Below, in pieces: positions 16,497 through 26,700 of a stretch of 64,000 nucleotides of DNA (positions within the stretch are counted from its first letter, which is position 1; the number at the start of each line of letters is the position of its first letter). The notes under the pieces are model-generated. The model did no database searches and was not told the origin of the DNA. It was given only the letters and a program-made list of their open reading frames with translations. Position numbers and translations under genes: made by a program. Origin of the DNA: Amycolatopsis sulphurea. GTDB taxonomy: Bacteria; Actinomycetota; Actinomycetes; Mycobacteriales; Pseudonocardiaceae. The stretch is taken from assembly GCF_002564045.1 (NCBI RefSeq), contig NZ_PDJK01000002.1, positions 3,224,001 through 3,288,000 of the forward strand, written 5' to 3'.

Positions 16497-17372
16497 TCAC
16501 ACCTCCGGCCCGCTCGTGTGTCGCCGCACGAAATCCGCGGCGAGCGTGGCCACGTCCTCCCACCCGGAGTCGAAGACCAGTGAGTGGCCACGGCCGGGTA
16601 CTTCCTGGATCTCGGTGATGTCGGTGTTGCGGGATTGTTTGCGGTAGGAGGCGTTCGCGATCGCCCACGGCACGATGTTGTCCTGCTCGCCGGACAGCAG
16701 TTTCATCGGTCCGCGGTCGGGTCCTTTCGTGATCACCTTGGTTTCGCTGCGCGGGTTGAGATTCGCGAACGCCGCCTGGAACAACGGAATACCCGAGCCC
16801 GGCACCGGAAACGTGTCATACAACGCGCGCGCCTCCCGCTCGGACACGGCGTTGGCGAACCCGAACCGAAACTGCTCGAAGGTCAGCATGACCGACCGCC
16901 GACGGTTGGCGGGGTTGCCGATCACCGGCCAGGCCGCCTTGAGTGAGGAGAACGGCAACGGCAGCACACCGCGGAACGGCCCCGGGTCGATCGGCACCGA
17001 GCACACGGCCAGCCCGCGCCCGGCCAGGCGCTGGGTGATCAGCCCGCCGAAGGAGTGTCCGACAATGGCAGGCTTGCGGTGCAGCCTGCCGATCGCTTCG
17101 GCGTAGTGATCGGTCACGGCGCCGACGGACTTGCCGGCGAACACCTCCGGGTGGGCGCGGCCCTCGGCCAAGCCGGCCGGGTCGTCCGGCCAGCCTGGCG
17201 CGACGGTCGCGAACCCGGCCGCGTCGAACAGGCGCCGCCAGGGATCCCAACTGCTGGCCAGCAGCCATAGTCCGTGCACGAACACCACCGGCTGCCGTCC
17301 GGACGCGTTCGCATCGTCGATCTCGGACAGTTCGCGGGGGGTGAGGGTCATGATCGAGTCTCCGTCTGCCAT
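16497..17372 (-). CDS. Alpha/beta hydrolase
   Basis: A 291-residue alpha/beta hydrolase. The oxyanion strand VVFVHGLWLLASSWDPW is at residues 29-45, the nucleophile elbow GHSFGG has Ser107, and a late GHSLVFDSGW provides the catalytic His near 270. The acid is probably in SGEQDNIVP near 240. The pattern resembles non-haem chloroperoxidase/haloalkane-type esterases, but the substrate is unknown. ATG 17372 or the internal ATG eight codons later could be the start. A damaged esterase gene precedes it on the same strand, so it may once have been the second gene of an operon. Confidence 0.82.
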   Translation of the reverse strand: MADGDSIMTLTPRELSEIDDANASGRQPVVFVHGLWLLASSWDPWRRLFDAAGFATVAPGWPDDPAGLAEGRAHPEVFAGKSVGAVTDHYAEAIGRLHRKPAIVGHSFGGLITQRLAGRGLAVCSVPIDPGPFRGVLPLPFSSLKAAWPVIGNPANRRRSVMLTFEQFRFGFANAVSEREARALYDTFPVPGSGIPLFQAAFANLNPRSETKVITKGPDRGPMKLLSGEQDNIVPWAIANASYRKQSRNTDITEIQEVPGRGHSLVFDSGWEDVATLAADFVRRHTSGPEV

Positions 17373-17399
17373 CAGGCGGTCGTTTCGGCGGGATGTGCG

Positions 17400-18315
17400 G
17401 GATGTGTGCTGGATGCAGTGCCGCGCGCAACACTGTGGTGGCCGGTGCGATGGCCGCGGTCGCCGGCCTGGGCGCGTTGAACATCACGAAGTCGTGGATG
17501 ATCCCGCTGTAGTGCACCGCCGTGGCCGGCATTCCCGCGGCGCGCAGCGTGGCCGCGCAGTCATCGCCCGCGGCGCGCAGTACGTCGCGTCGGCGGTGAT
17601 CACCAACGCCGGCGGCGGTCTCGCCAACTGCTCCGTGCTGGCCCGCAACGGGGACGCGGTGATCTGGGGCCGGTCTTGCTCGCTGATGGTGTACTGGTCC
17701 CAGAACCACCGCATGTCCGCGCGGGTGAGGAAGTAGCCCTCGGCGAAGCGGCGGTAGGAATCGATGTTGAAGGCGGCGTCGGTGACCGGATAGAACAGCA
17801 CCTGCTGGACGAAGCCGACATTGCGACGTCGCTTGGTCAGCAGGGTCACGACGATGGCCATATTGCCGCCCACCGAGCCGCTCGCGACCGCGATACGCGT
17901 CGGGTCGAGCATGTTCGCCGCACTATCCCGGCCCGCGACGGCGTAGCACTGTTCGATCGCGGTCGGGTAGCGCGCCTCCGGCGAGCGGTCGTACTCCGGG
18001 AACACGACCGCGGCGTTCGCGCCGAGGTTGCGGAAAAGGCGGTCGTGGGCGTGCGCGTCGCCGAACACCCAGTCGGTGCCGTGCACGTAGACGATCACCG
18101 GCAGCGTGCCCTCCGCGCGGGCGGATCACGCCGCCCTTGATCGTGATCCACTTGTCGTGGACCTCGGGCTTGGCGATCTCGCTGCGCTGTGCGTCGTCCA
18201 CGGCCGTGCGGTCTTCGGCTGAGGGCAGTTGGCAGCGGACCGGCGGGTTCGCGGTGGCCTCGGCGAATGCCTGGGCGGCGGGCTCGCGTGACAGGTGGTG
18301 CGGGTTGGCGGGCAT
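17400..18315 (-). pseudogene. Broken alpha/beta-hydrolase (HSL/acetyl-esterase type)
   Basis: Pieces of one esterase lie in different frames. An N-terminal piece starts MPANPHHLSREPAAQAF at 18315. A central piece (about 18110-17590) has PVIVYVHGTDWVFGD, GSVGGNMAIVV and FYPVTDAAFN. A C-terminal piece carries AAGMPATAVHYSGIIHDF and MFNAPRP. At least two frameshifts, near 18115 and 17585, separate them. The HGGG oxyanion motif reads HGTD and the GDSAGG elbow reads SGSVGG, so the catalytic centre has also drifted. This supports real decay and not only a sequencing error. It is divergent from the PucR-type regulator. Confidence 0.78.
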
Positions 18316-18468
18316 GGCGACTCCTCTGGGCCGACGTCGTGTGGCCCGTGCGGGTTGGAGTCTTGTCATGCCTGGTGAGTTGGGCAATGGAGTGATCACC
18401 AGCCGGTCGCGCCCGCAGATGTGCGTTGCTCCATATCGATGTGGAGCGCAGCGGCTACAGTCCCGGAC

Positions 18469-19614
18469 ATGGTGGCGGATCGGGCGGTGTGGGCGGAGCT
18501 GATCGGCACCGTTCGGGCCGAAATCGACGAGGCGATCGAAAACACGCTACGCGGCACGCGCACGTTGCCCACCTACGAGGGCGTCAGCGACGACGCCAAG
18601 CGCGCGCTGGTGGCGCACAGCTACACCACGGTACTGACCGGCATGCAAGATCGGCGCCGGCCCGACGGCAGCGAGGACGGCGAGTTCTTCCAGCAGGCCG
18701 GCGAGACCCGGGGACGGCAAGGCGTCACCATCCGGGACATGCTGGCGCTGTGGCGCATCGGACTGGAGAACCTGCACGCCCTGGCCCGACGCGTCGCCGC
18801 ACCCTGCCCCGATCGCGACGCCCTGCTGTTGGAGTTCCTCGAACTCGCCCTGGCCTGGGACGACTTCGCGATGATGCACGTCGCCGAGGGCAACCGCCGC
18901 GGTGAGCTCAGCGTCGCCCGCGAAATCCAGCACTCACAGACCAACTGCGTGCGCCGTGTCCTGTCCGGCACCGCCTCGGCCGCCGAGATCCGCGCGGCCA
19001 TCCGACCGCTGGGCCTGGATCCGCACGGCAGCTACCACGCGGTCCGGACCCGGCCCATGCCTGGTTTCGAGATGGAGGCGATCGAACGCTTCCTGGACGC
19101 CGACGGCCGCCAACGCGCCGGCAACGGACTCCTCGCGCTCATCGACGGAGACGCCTGCGGGTTCATCGCCACCCTGCCGCGCACCGGGCCGCCGTGCGCG
19201 GTCGGTGTAGCCCCGCCCGCACCCCTGGTCGCCATGCCCAGCGCCTTCCGTCAAGCCACCCGCGCGCTGGACACCGCGCTCACCCTGGGTTTCAAGGGCC
19301 TGTTCGAGATCGGCGACCTCGGCGTGCACCCGGCCCTGGTCACCGACGGCGAAGTCGGCGACGTCCTGCTCCGGCGCTACCTCGAACCCGTCCTCGCCCT
19401 CCCCGGCGGCGCGGCGATCGTCAAAACGGTGGAGCGCTACCTGGTCAACGACCGCAGCGTCGACATCACCGCCCGAGAACTCGCCATCCACCCCAACACC
19501 GTCCGACAACGGCTGGGCCGCTTCGAGACCACCACGCAACGATCCCTCCGCGACACCGAGGCCGTCGTCGAACTGTGGTGGGCACTGCAACGCCGCCACC
19601 TCACCATGCCGTGA
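18469..19614 (+). CDS. PucR/CdaR-type transcriptional regulator
   Basis: 381 residues. The C-terminal PucR helix-turn-helix (VERYLVNDRSVDITAREL, then AIHPNTVRQRLGRFE) lies at about residues 322-360. The N-terminal 170 residues are helical, like the RsbRD-type sensory segment found in actinobacterial PucR proteins, followed by a GGDEF-like degenerate domain. ATG 18469 was chosen since the upstream in-frame codons have no family match. It is divergent from the decayed esterase, whose control may have been its original task. Confidence 0.82.
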   Translation: MVADRAVWAELIGTVRAEIDEAIENTLRGTRTLPTYEGVSDDAKRALVAHSYTTVLTGMQDRRRPDGSEDGEFFQQAGETRGRQGVTIRDMLALWRIGLENLHALARRVAAPCPDRDALLLEFLELALAWDDFAMMHVAEGNRRGELSVAREIQHSQTNCVRRVLSGTASAAEIRAAIRPLGLDPHGSYHAVRTRPMPGFEMEAIERFLDADGRQRAGNGLLALIDGDACGFIATLPRTGPPCAVGVAPPAPLVAMPSAFRQATRALDTALTLGFKGLFEIGDLGVHPALVTDGEVGDVLLRRYLEPVLALPGGAAIVKTVERYLVNDRSVDITARELAIHPNTVRQRLGRFETTTQRSLRDTEAVVELWWALQRRHLTMP

Positions 19615-20231
19615 CCAGCCGAGAGCCACACACCTTGTCGGCTGAGCAACTCCGACGTCGCCACGCCGGCGCGCGGTTTCTCCTGGGGGCCATCCGGTCT
19701 GCGTGGCGACGTAGGTGAAGTCCGCGACCCACGCCAGGTTCGGGGCATCGGCGGTGAAGTCCCGGTTGAGCCGGTCCTCAGGCCGCACGTCGTCTTTGGC
19801 GCGGATCATGGTTCGCGGTGGACGACCCCGGGTCACTTCCCGCAGCCCCGGCTTGCGCATGATGCGATCGACGGTAAGACCCGGGCAGCTTGCCGTGGCA
19901 GGGGCCTACCTGTGTCCGACGTTCGGTACCTTGGCACCTGCCGTGGCCGTTCCCTCGCTCGATCATGTTCGGCTTCACCGCGCGTGGACCGCGCGGCGGC
20001 GCTGGCCTGAGCCGGCGGTGAGGTCGAGGAGGAGCACTGGTTTCGCGCCGACATCCCACGCGGGGTTTCGCCGCCGGCCTTGCGTAGTGAGGGCGAGGTC
20101 CAAGCCCGATCGTGGGCGGCGCGGTGAAGATGATCCTGCCGAGCAACTCCTCGATGGCACGCGTCCTGCTCCAGGCTTGGGCGGAGGCGGGACTCTGATG
20201 CCTTCCGGCGCGCTGGCGGGGCGTCTCCGTT
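19615..20231. other. 617-base region holding an IS3 remnant and no intact gene
   Basis: Apart from the transposase fragment at 19685-19885, nothing could be assigned. Several frames stay open because of high GC content, but none shows a known motif. Confidence 0.5.
19685..19885 (-). pseudogene. IS3-family transposase (OrfB) fragment
   Basis: The minus strand encodes LTVDRIMRKPGLREVTRG, then DRLNRDFTADAPNLAWVADF and TYVATQTGW. These correspond to the helix before, and the first strand of, the DDE integrase core of IS3-group OrfB proteins, with the first catalytic Asp in the VADFTYV motif. The frame is lost on both sides, so only about 65 of the usual 280-300 residues remain. No terminal repeats were found. 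Confidence 0.75.
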
Positions 20232-21755
20232 GTGGCGTATCTGGTTCGTTACCCTGCCCGGGTGGTAGGAGAGCGAGGGAGACAACGGGTAGCGCGAGCG
20301 TTCGAAGCCTGGGCCGCGATACGCGGTTTTCTGCCTGCGGATTCCGAAGGGCGCCAGGTGTGGCGGGACCGGATCGAGATCATCCTGCAGGGCCGCGGAG
20401 AATATCTGGGGCGGCCGGATGCCACGCTGTGGCGAAGTGGTGACGTGCACCGGGTGTTGATGGACCATCTGGTGCCCCGGCAGAACGACGCGTGGGGTCT
20501 GGCCGAGCATGGCGTCGAGACCCTCCGGCGGTTCCTGGAGTTCTTGGACGACACCGAACGGCTGCACCCGCGCTCCACGAAAGTGACAACGCTGCTGAAG
20601 GAGCTGGACCGGGCGGCGCCCGGGTTCCCCGCGGCGATGGCCGATACCTCCCGCTACCGGCTGGCCAAGCGGGTGTGGACGGCGATGCGTGCCGACGGGC
20701 TGAGCGATGACTCCGACCCGGCCGAGATCGACCGGTGGGCCGAGCGATTCAGCACGCTGGACGCCGACGGCCGGCGTCCGGTGCTCGGCGAGCTGCTCGA
20801 CGAGAACCCGGAGTACGCGTTCGCGCGGCTGCTTGTGCACGGCGGCGAGGTAGCGCTGCTCAAGCCGGGAATGCCGGCGGACAAGCGGCTGATATGGCCG
20901 GACGCCGGTGAGTGCGACTGCGGCTGTGCGGATCGCGAAACGCCCGTCCCGGAGGGTCTTCCGACGGAACGGGAACTGGGTGCGGCCGTCGCTGGAAGCA
21001 CGCTGCTGCAACGGTTGTCCGCACTCGGTGCCTGGGCAAGTGCACAGGGCCGTCCGGTGGACCGCCGCGGTGAACCGTTGCGCAAGGAGCTCGCATCTGT
21101 CGCGTCCGCGGTCGGGATGGCCGGTGCGGGCCGCGCGGCTCGGTGTCTGGCGGACGTGCCGGCACTGGCAGTGCTCTGGGAACTGGCTCTGGAGCTCGAT
21201 GTGCTCAGCCTGCGCCGGAACCGGGTCTGCGCCGGAGACCGGATGGCCGGCATCCGGTCCGCGCTCGGTGGCGAAACGTCGCCCGACGCCGCACTGGACG
21301 TCTGGGACGACGTCCACGACGTCGTGCTCGTCTCGGTCGCCGCGGTGATCGGGCCCGAGCTCGGACATCTTTCCGGCTTCGGCGAGCAGCTGATCCCGCA
21401 TCTGCTCGGAAACCTGTACACCCAGTGTCCTCAGGGGGAGTTCGCCGACGTCCGGTCGCTCATCGACGAAGTGGTCTCCGAGACCACGGAGGACCTCCCC
21501 GCTGCGGCCGCGGACATCGCCGGGATGCTCGCGATACCGGTTCTCGGGCACGGCCTGGCCGCGCTGGCCGAGCACGGCGCCGTCCAGGTCGACGGAGCCG
21601 GGGCCGCTTCGAGTGCGTCCTGGGCGGCGCTCGAAGCCGGGACTCCGGCATGGGCAGCAGATGTGCCCGACGGACTGCGGGTGCGTCTGACTGACCTGGG
21701 TCGGCGACTGGTGTACATGCGCCTCACCGGCGTCTCCCGTTTGGTCCCGGCGTAG
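20232..21755 (+). CDS. Uncharacterised 507-residue protein
   Basis: I do not recognise the family. The protein is mainly helical, with no signal peptide or membrane segment. Features are a charged N-terminal half with HPRSTKVTTLLKELDRAAPG, a cysteine cluster ECDCGCADRE near residue 235, and an acidic stretch DAALDVWDDVHDV near 355. GTG 20232 is taken as the start, though GTG 20261 is possible. It ends 15 bases before the DUF2786 gene, and a SNF2 helicase follows on the same strand, so the three may act together. Codon use is like that of its neighbours. Confidence 0.6.
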   Translation: MAYLVRYPARVVGERGRQRVARAFEAWAAIRGFLPADSEGRQVWRDRIEIILQGRGEYLGRPDATLWRSGDVHRVLMDHLVPRQNDAWGLAEHGVETLRRFLEFLDDTERLHPRSTKVTTLLKELDRAAPGFPAAMADTSRYRLAKRVWTAMRADGLSDDSDPAEIDRWAERFSTLDADGRRPVLGELLDENPEYAFARLLVHGGEVALLKPGMPADKRLIWPDAGECDCGCADRETPVPEGLPTERELGAAVAGSTLLQRLSALGAWASAQGRPVDRRGEPLRKELASVASAVGMAGAGRAARCLADVPALAVLWELALELDVLSLRRNRVCAGDRMAGIRSALGGETSPDAALDVWDDVHDVVLVSVAAVIGPELGHLSGFGEQLIPHLLGNLYTQCPQGEFADVRSLIDEVVSETTEDLPAAAADIAGMLAIPVLGHGLAALAEHGAVQVDGAGAASSASWAALEAGTPAWAADVPDGLRVRLTDLGRRLVYMRLTGVSRLVPA

Positions 21756-21770
21756 CGAAAGGGGTTGAGG

Positions 21771-23120
21771 ATGGGTAAGCGAAATCGCGAAAAGCGGGCG
21801 GCGAAGAAGCGCGCCCGGGGCGGGCAAGGCCCCACCCCACCCCGGCACGGTGGCTTTTCCAGCGCCGCTGCCGAGGACTTCTGGACCCCGCCGCCCCCGA
21901 TGGTGTCGCCTGAGCTGGTGGCGAACGAGCTGACACATGCGGCGCACGCCCACGCCTCGGGCCATCCTTCCGCGGCGGAGGACTTCGCGACCACCTTCAC
22001 CCGCGGCCGTTTCGCCGCCGCGACCCGGACCGTGGCCATGGGTGCCGGAATCGCGCTGGCCTCGGTGCTCGGCCGGCTCTGGGAAGCAGGCTGGACGCCC
22101 GCCGATGTCTGCGAGTACGCCCGCCGTAACGTCGGTGACGAGGCGACCGGCCTGCTGGTGGACGGCATCGCCGCGGACACTGCGAAGCACGCGTCGGCCA
22201 CGGTGGACGAGCGCTGGGTGGCGCAGGTGCAGGGGATCGGTGCCGACGTCTGGTGGTCGCACGACCGGCCGCATTTCCTGCAGTGGGCCGAACGCGCCGG
22301 CGTCGTGATGGCCCAGGCGCTCCTGACGGTGACCGGGTTGCTTGCCGAGCTGATGACGCTTCCGGAACTGCCGGTCATCGTGCCGCCGCCGGGCTCGCGG
22401 GTCGCCAGAGCGACCCGGTCGGCACGCGGAGTCGACCAGAAGGTCCTCGGCCGGGTCCGGGGGTTGCTGGCCAAAGCGGAGTCGACCCAGTTCCCGGAGG
22501 AGGCCGAGGCTTTGTCGGCCAAGGCACAAGAACTGATGAACCGCTATGCCTTCGAGCGAGCCCTGCTCGATGCCGACGCGCACCGCAAGCAGACCGCGAG
22601 TTCAACGCGGATGTGGCTGGACGCCCCCTACGTCGAAGCCAAGTCACACCTGGTCGCCGCGATCGCCCAGGCCAACCGGTGCCGGTCGGTGTTCTACGCG
22701 AAGCTGGGCTTCGTGGCATTGGTCGGCGAGGAGATGGACCTGGAGATCACTGAGCTGCTGACCACGTCGCTGCTGGTCCAGGCCACCCACGCGATGGTCG
22801 CCGAGGGCCGCCACATCACACGCACCGGAAGTTCGCGTACCCGTTCGTTCCGGCGGTCGTTCCTGGTCTCCTACGCGGTCCGCATCGGTGAACGCCTCGC
22901 CGAGGCCGGTTCGCGCGCGCACGACCCGGTCGAGGACGCGCGGCTGCTGCCGGTGCTGACCGACCGCTCCCGCGTGGTCGAGGAGACCTTCGAGGCGATG
23001 TTCAGCGGTGCTCTCGTCCAGCGGTCGGCGCCGGTCAGCAACGGGGCGGGCTGGCAGGCCGGCCGAGCTGCCGCCGACCACGCCGACCTGACGATCGAGC
23101 GCGAAGCCGTCGACGCCTGA
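21771..23120 (+). CDS. DUF2786-domain protein
   Basis: 449 residues. It starts with a strongly basic tail, MGKRNREKRAAKKRARGG. The DUF2786 signature is at about residues 223-260: KVLGRVRGLLAKAESTQFPE, EAEALSAKAQELMNRYAFER. It is followed by a conserved WLDAPYVEAKSHLVAAIAQ segment near 283. The biochemical role of DUF2786 is unknown. Members often lie near mobile or phage-related genes. ATG 21771 follows AAAGGGG. It appears to be the second gene of an operon with the unknown 507-residue protein. Confidence 0.78.
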   Translation: MGKRNREKRAAKKRARGGQGPTPPRHGGFSSAAAEDFWTPPPPMVSPELVANELTHAAHAHASGHPSAAEDFATTFTRGRFAAATRTVAMGAGIALASVLGRLWEAGWTPADVCEYARRNVGDEATGLLVDGIAADTAKHASATVDERWVAQVQGIGADVWWSHDRPHFLQWAERAGVVMAQALLTVTGLLAELMTLPELPVIVPPPGSRVARATRSARGVDQKVLGRVRGLLAKAESTQFPEEAEALSAKAQELMNRYAFERALLDADAHRKQTASSTRMWLDAPYVEAKSHLVAAIAQANRCRSVFYAKLGFVALVGEEMDLEITELLTTSLLVQATHAMVAEGRHITRTGSSRTRSFRRSFLVSYAVRIGERLAEAGSRAHDPVEDARLLPVLTDRSRVVEETFEAMFSGALVQRSAPVSNGAGWQAGRAAADHADLTIEREAVDA

Positions 23121-23759
23121 ACCGGCTCAGCGATCGCAAGTCCCTTGTGTCAACTGCCTGGACCGCGCACCAACAAGGCAGTATACGAGCCTGAACCCAC
23201 TGGGCAGCGGCTTACGGTGTCCGTGAAACCACCTAACGCAAAGATCCAGTGCCAGGGATACCGTCGCACCCTCAAGGCTCATGACGGAGGGTCGCACCCG
23301 CTGCTCATGACGAAGGTGTGAACCTTCCGTTGTCCGAACATGGTTCCCGGGACGGCCCCGCACAAGAGCGGGCGGCCTTTCAATCGGGCCGAGGCGGCTC
23401 CCGTGATCGGGATCCTGCGCCACACCGGAGCCGCGTCGAAGAACAGCTCGAACTCACGCAGGGGTGGCTGCGCTGATACCCGGCCCCATCGGCGAGATGG
23501 TGCCCCGTTGCAGATCGGTCCCCCAAGATCGACTGCGAGCGCGGGATTCCCGCCGACGCCGTGCCGCGCTTCGCTACAGTGTGCGACCTCCCACAACCCA
23601 GGGCCCTTGGCGAGGCACGTTGGTCACATATCGCCAGGCTTGTTCTGAGAATCCGATCACGCGTACACCTTGCGACCCATCGGCCTCAGTCGTCCCAGAA
23701 TCCTGGGTGCCCGGGGATGTCGTTCGAATCGTGTCGGTGGCGACCGCTACCTTGACCGC
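23121..23759. other. 639-base region without an identifiable gene
   Basis: This stretch before the helicase gene shows open frames on both strands but none with a known motif, and no clear hairpin terminator or tRNA. CTCATGACGGAGGG and CTCATGACGAAGGT at 23278-23317 form a short imperfect direct repeat. Confidence 0.4.
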
Positions 23760-26700
23760 ATGCAGCTGGTCACCCTGTCGGACGTTGATGAGGTCGAGCT
23801 CGAACGCGCGGTGGGAAGCGCTGCCCACGCACGGGGGCGCCGGTACGCACAGCGGCGCGCGGTACTCGCGATGCGCTGGGATTCCTCGGAGAACGCACTG
23901 CATGGAAGTGTGGAGGGAACCGACGTCTACGAAACGACGGCGTATTTCTCATCCAATGGAGGCTTCGCCCACGGCACATGCGACTGTCCTGTCGGGTTCA
24001 ACTGCAAGCATGTCGTGGCACTCGTGCTCACCGCGACGGATCCCGCACGGGCACGGACTCGATCGGTTCGGTCCCCGCGCACCGGCGTGAGCGCGGCACC
24101 GCGAACGCCGGCCTGGGAGACGTCTCTGGGTTCACTCGTGCGGTCCCCGCAGGGGGCCACGACGAACCGGCCGAGCGGGACACCGCTGGCCATTGAATTG
24201 ACGCTGGCAACCTCCGCGCGTCCCGCGCTGGTGGCCCGTCTGGTGAAGCCGGGCAAGAACACCTGGGTCGGCAGCGGTCTGAGCTGGACCAAACTGGGCT
24301 CACTGCGGTACTACGGTGACTACGTCGCCGCGCACGTCAGTCTGCTCCAGGAGATGTACGCCCTCTACCAGTCACGGGTCGATGCTTCGCGTCAGTACTC
24401 CTACGGCGAGGTGAAATCCCTCGACCTGGCCGCGTTCGAGAGCCGTCGGCTCTGGCCGCTGCTGGACGAGGCTGACGCGGTCGGCGTACGGCTGGTGCAC
24501 GGCAAGAAGTACCTCGGCGAGCTGGAGCGGTACGACTCCGCCGAGCTCTGCCTGGACGTCACTCAGGGCGAGCGGTCCCGGTCGCTTGAGGTCACCCCGG
24601 CGATCGGCGTCGATGGCGTCCGCCTGGACGCGCTGCCGATCCGGTTCATCGGCGGCGAAGGCCACGGCCTCGTCTACGTCGACCGCGCCGACGCCGAGCG
24701 GACACGCGACCCGGGTGACTGGCACCTCCGGCTGGCGAGGCTTACCACAGCCGCGCCGCCGCAATTGCAGCAGTTGACCCTGGAAAACCAGCGTCTGTCA
24801 ATTCCCGGCACCCAGGTATCGCGCTTCCGCAACGAGTACTACCCGCGGCTGCGCCATCTGGCCACCGTGATCTCGTCCGATGGAGCCTTCACGCCACCGG
24901 AGATTCCGGATCCCACCCTGGTCCTGCGCGCGTCGTACGGGCCTGGTCACGACCTCGACGTGAATTGGGAATGGGCGTACGACATCGGCGACTCCCGGCT
25001 CCGCACGCCCCTGCACCCGGACCCGGCCGACGCCGGCTACCGGGACCTCGAGCGAGAACGCACCATCCTGGCCGATCTTGGGTTCCCGTTCGAGCAGCCC
25101 AACCCGAGCGGCACGGACGCCGAGCCGACCGCTCAGCCGGCCACCGGTTTGCCGACATTGACGGCCGCGCGCGCCACGCTCGGCGGCATCGACACGATGA
25201 GGTTCACGACGGAGGTACTGCCGCAGCTGGCCGACCGACCCACCGTTACCGTGGAGATCGACGGCGAGCAGGCCGACTACCGGGAGGCCGGCGACTCGCT
25301 GACCATCGGTGTATCGGCCGACGAGGTCGAGGGGGACCCCGACTGGTTCGGCCTCGGGGTCACGATCTCCGTGGAAGGTCAGCACGTCCCGTTCACCGAG
25401 GTCTTCCTCGCCCTGGCCAGGAACGATTCGCACATGCTGCTCCCCAGCGGTGCCTACTTCTCGCTGGAGAAGCCTGAGCTGCAGGCGCTCCGGAAGCTGA
25501 TGGAGGAGGCCCGGGCACTCCAAGACTCCCCCGGGGGCCCGCTCAAGATCAGCCGATTCCAGGTCGGGTTGTGGGACGAACTGGCCGCGCTCGGCGTGGT
25601 CGAGCGTCAGGCGAAAGCATGGCAGCAGCAACTCGCGGAGCTACGGTCGATCGACACACTCGACTCGACGGAGCCACCGGACGCGATCGAGGCGCGCTTG
25701 CGTCCCTATCAACTTGAGGGGTTCCGCTGGCTGACGTTTCTGTGGAAGTTCCAGCTGGGCGGCATCCTCGCCGACGACATGGGGCTGGGCAAGACACTGC
25801 AGACCCTGGCGCTGATCTGTCATGCCAAGCACGACGATCCCACCATCGCACCGTTCCTCATCGTCGCGCCGACCAGCGTCGTGTCGAACTGGGCAGCCGA
25901 AGCCGCACGTTTCACTCCGGGGCTGAAAGTGGTGGCGATCTCGGAAACCCAGCGGCGGCGCGGCCATACCCTCGGCGAAGTCATCGCGGGCGCCGACGTC
26001 GTGGTGACCTCTTACACGCTGTTCCGGCTCGAGGTCGACGCGTATTCCGAACGGCCGTGGTCAGGACTGGTTCTCGACGAAGCCCAGTTCGTCAAGAACC
26101 ACCAGTCGAAGATCTACCAGTGCACACGGACCCTGTCGGCGCCGTTCAAGCTTGCGATCACCGGAACACCGATGGAAAACAACCTGATGGAGCTGTGGTC
26201 GCTCCTGTCGATCACAGCACCGGGCCTGTTCCCGAATCCGACCCGCTTCGAACACTACTATGCCCGCCCGATCGAAAAGCGCGGCGAGACTGAGCTGCTC
26301 GCGCAATTCCGCCGGCGGATCAAGCCATTGGTCAAGCGGCGCAGCAAAGAACAGGTAGCCGCCGACTTGCCCGCCAAGCAAGAGCAGACGCTCGAAGTGG
26401 AGCTGCATCCGCGGCACCGGAAAATCTACGAGACTCATTTGCAGCGGGAGCGGCAGAAGATCCTCGGCCTGGTCGACGATCTCAACAAGAACCGCTTCAC
26501 CATCTTCCGATCGCTGACCCTGCTGCGCCAGCTAAGCCTGCATGCGGCACTCATCGACGAGAAACACCAGAAAATCCCTTGTGCCAAAGTTGAAGCGCTG
26601 CGCGAACACCTTCAGGACGTGATCGACGGCGGGCATCGGGCTCTGATCTTCAGCCAGTTCACCGGCTTTCTCGACATCGTGCGCAAGCACCTGGACGCGG

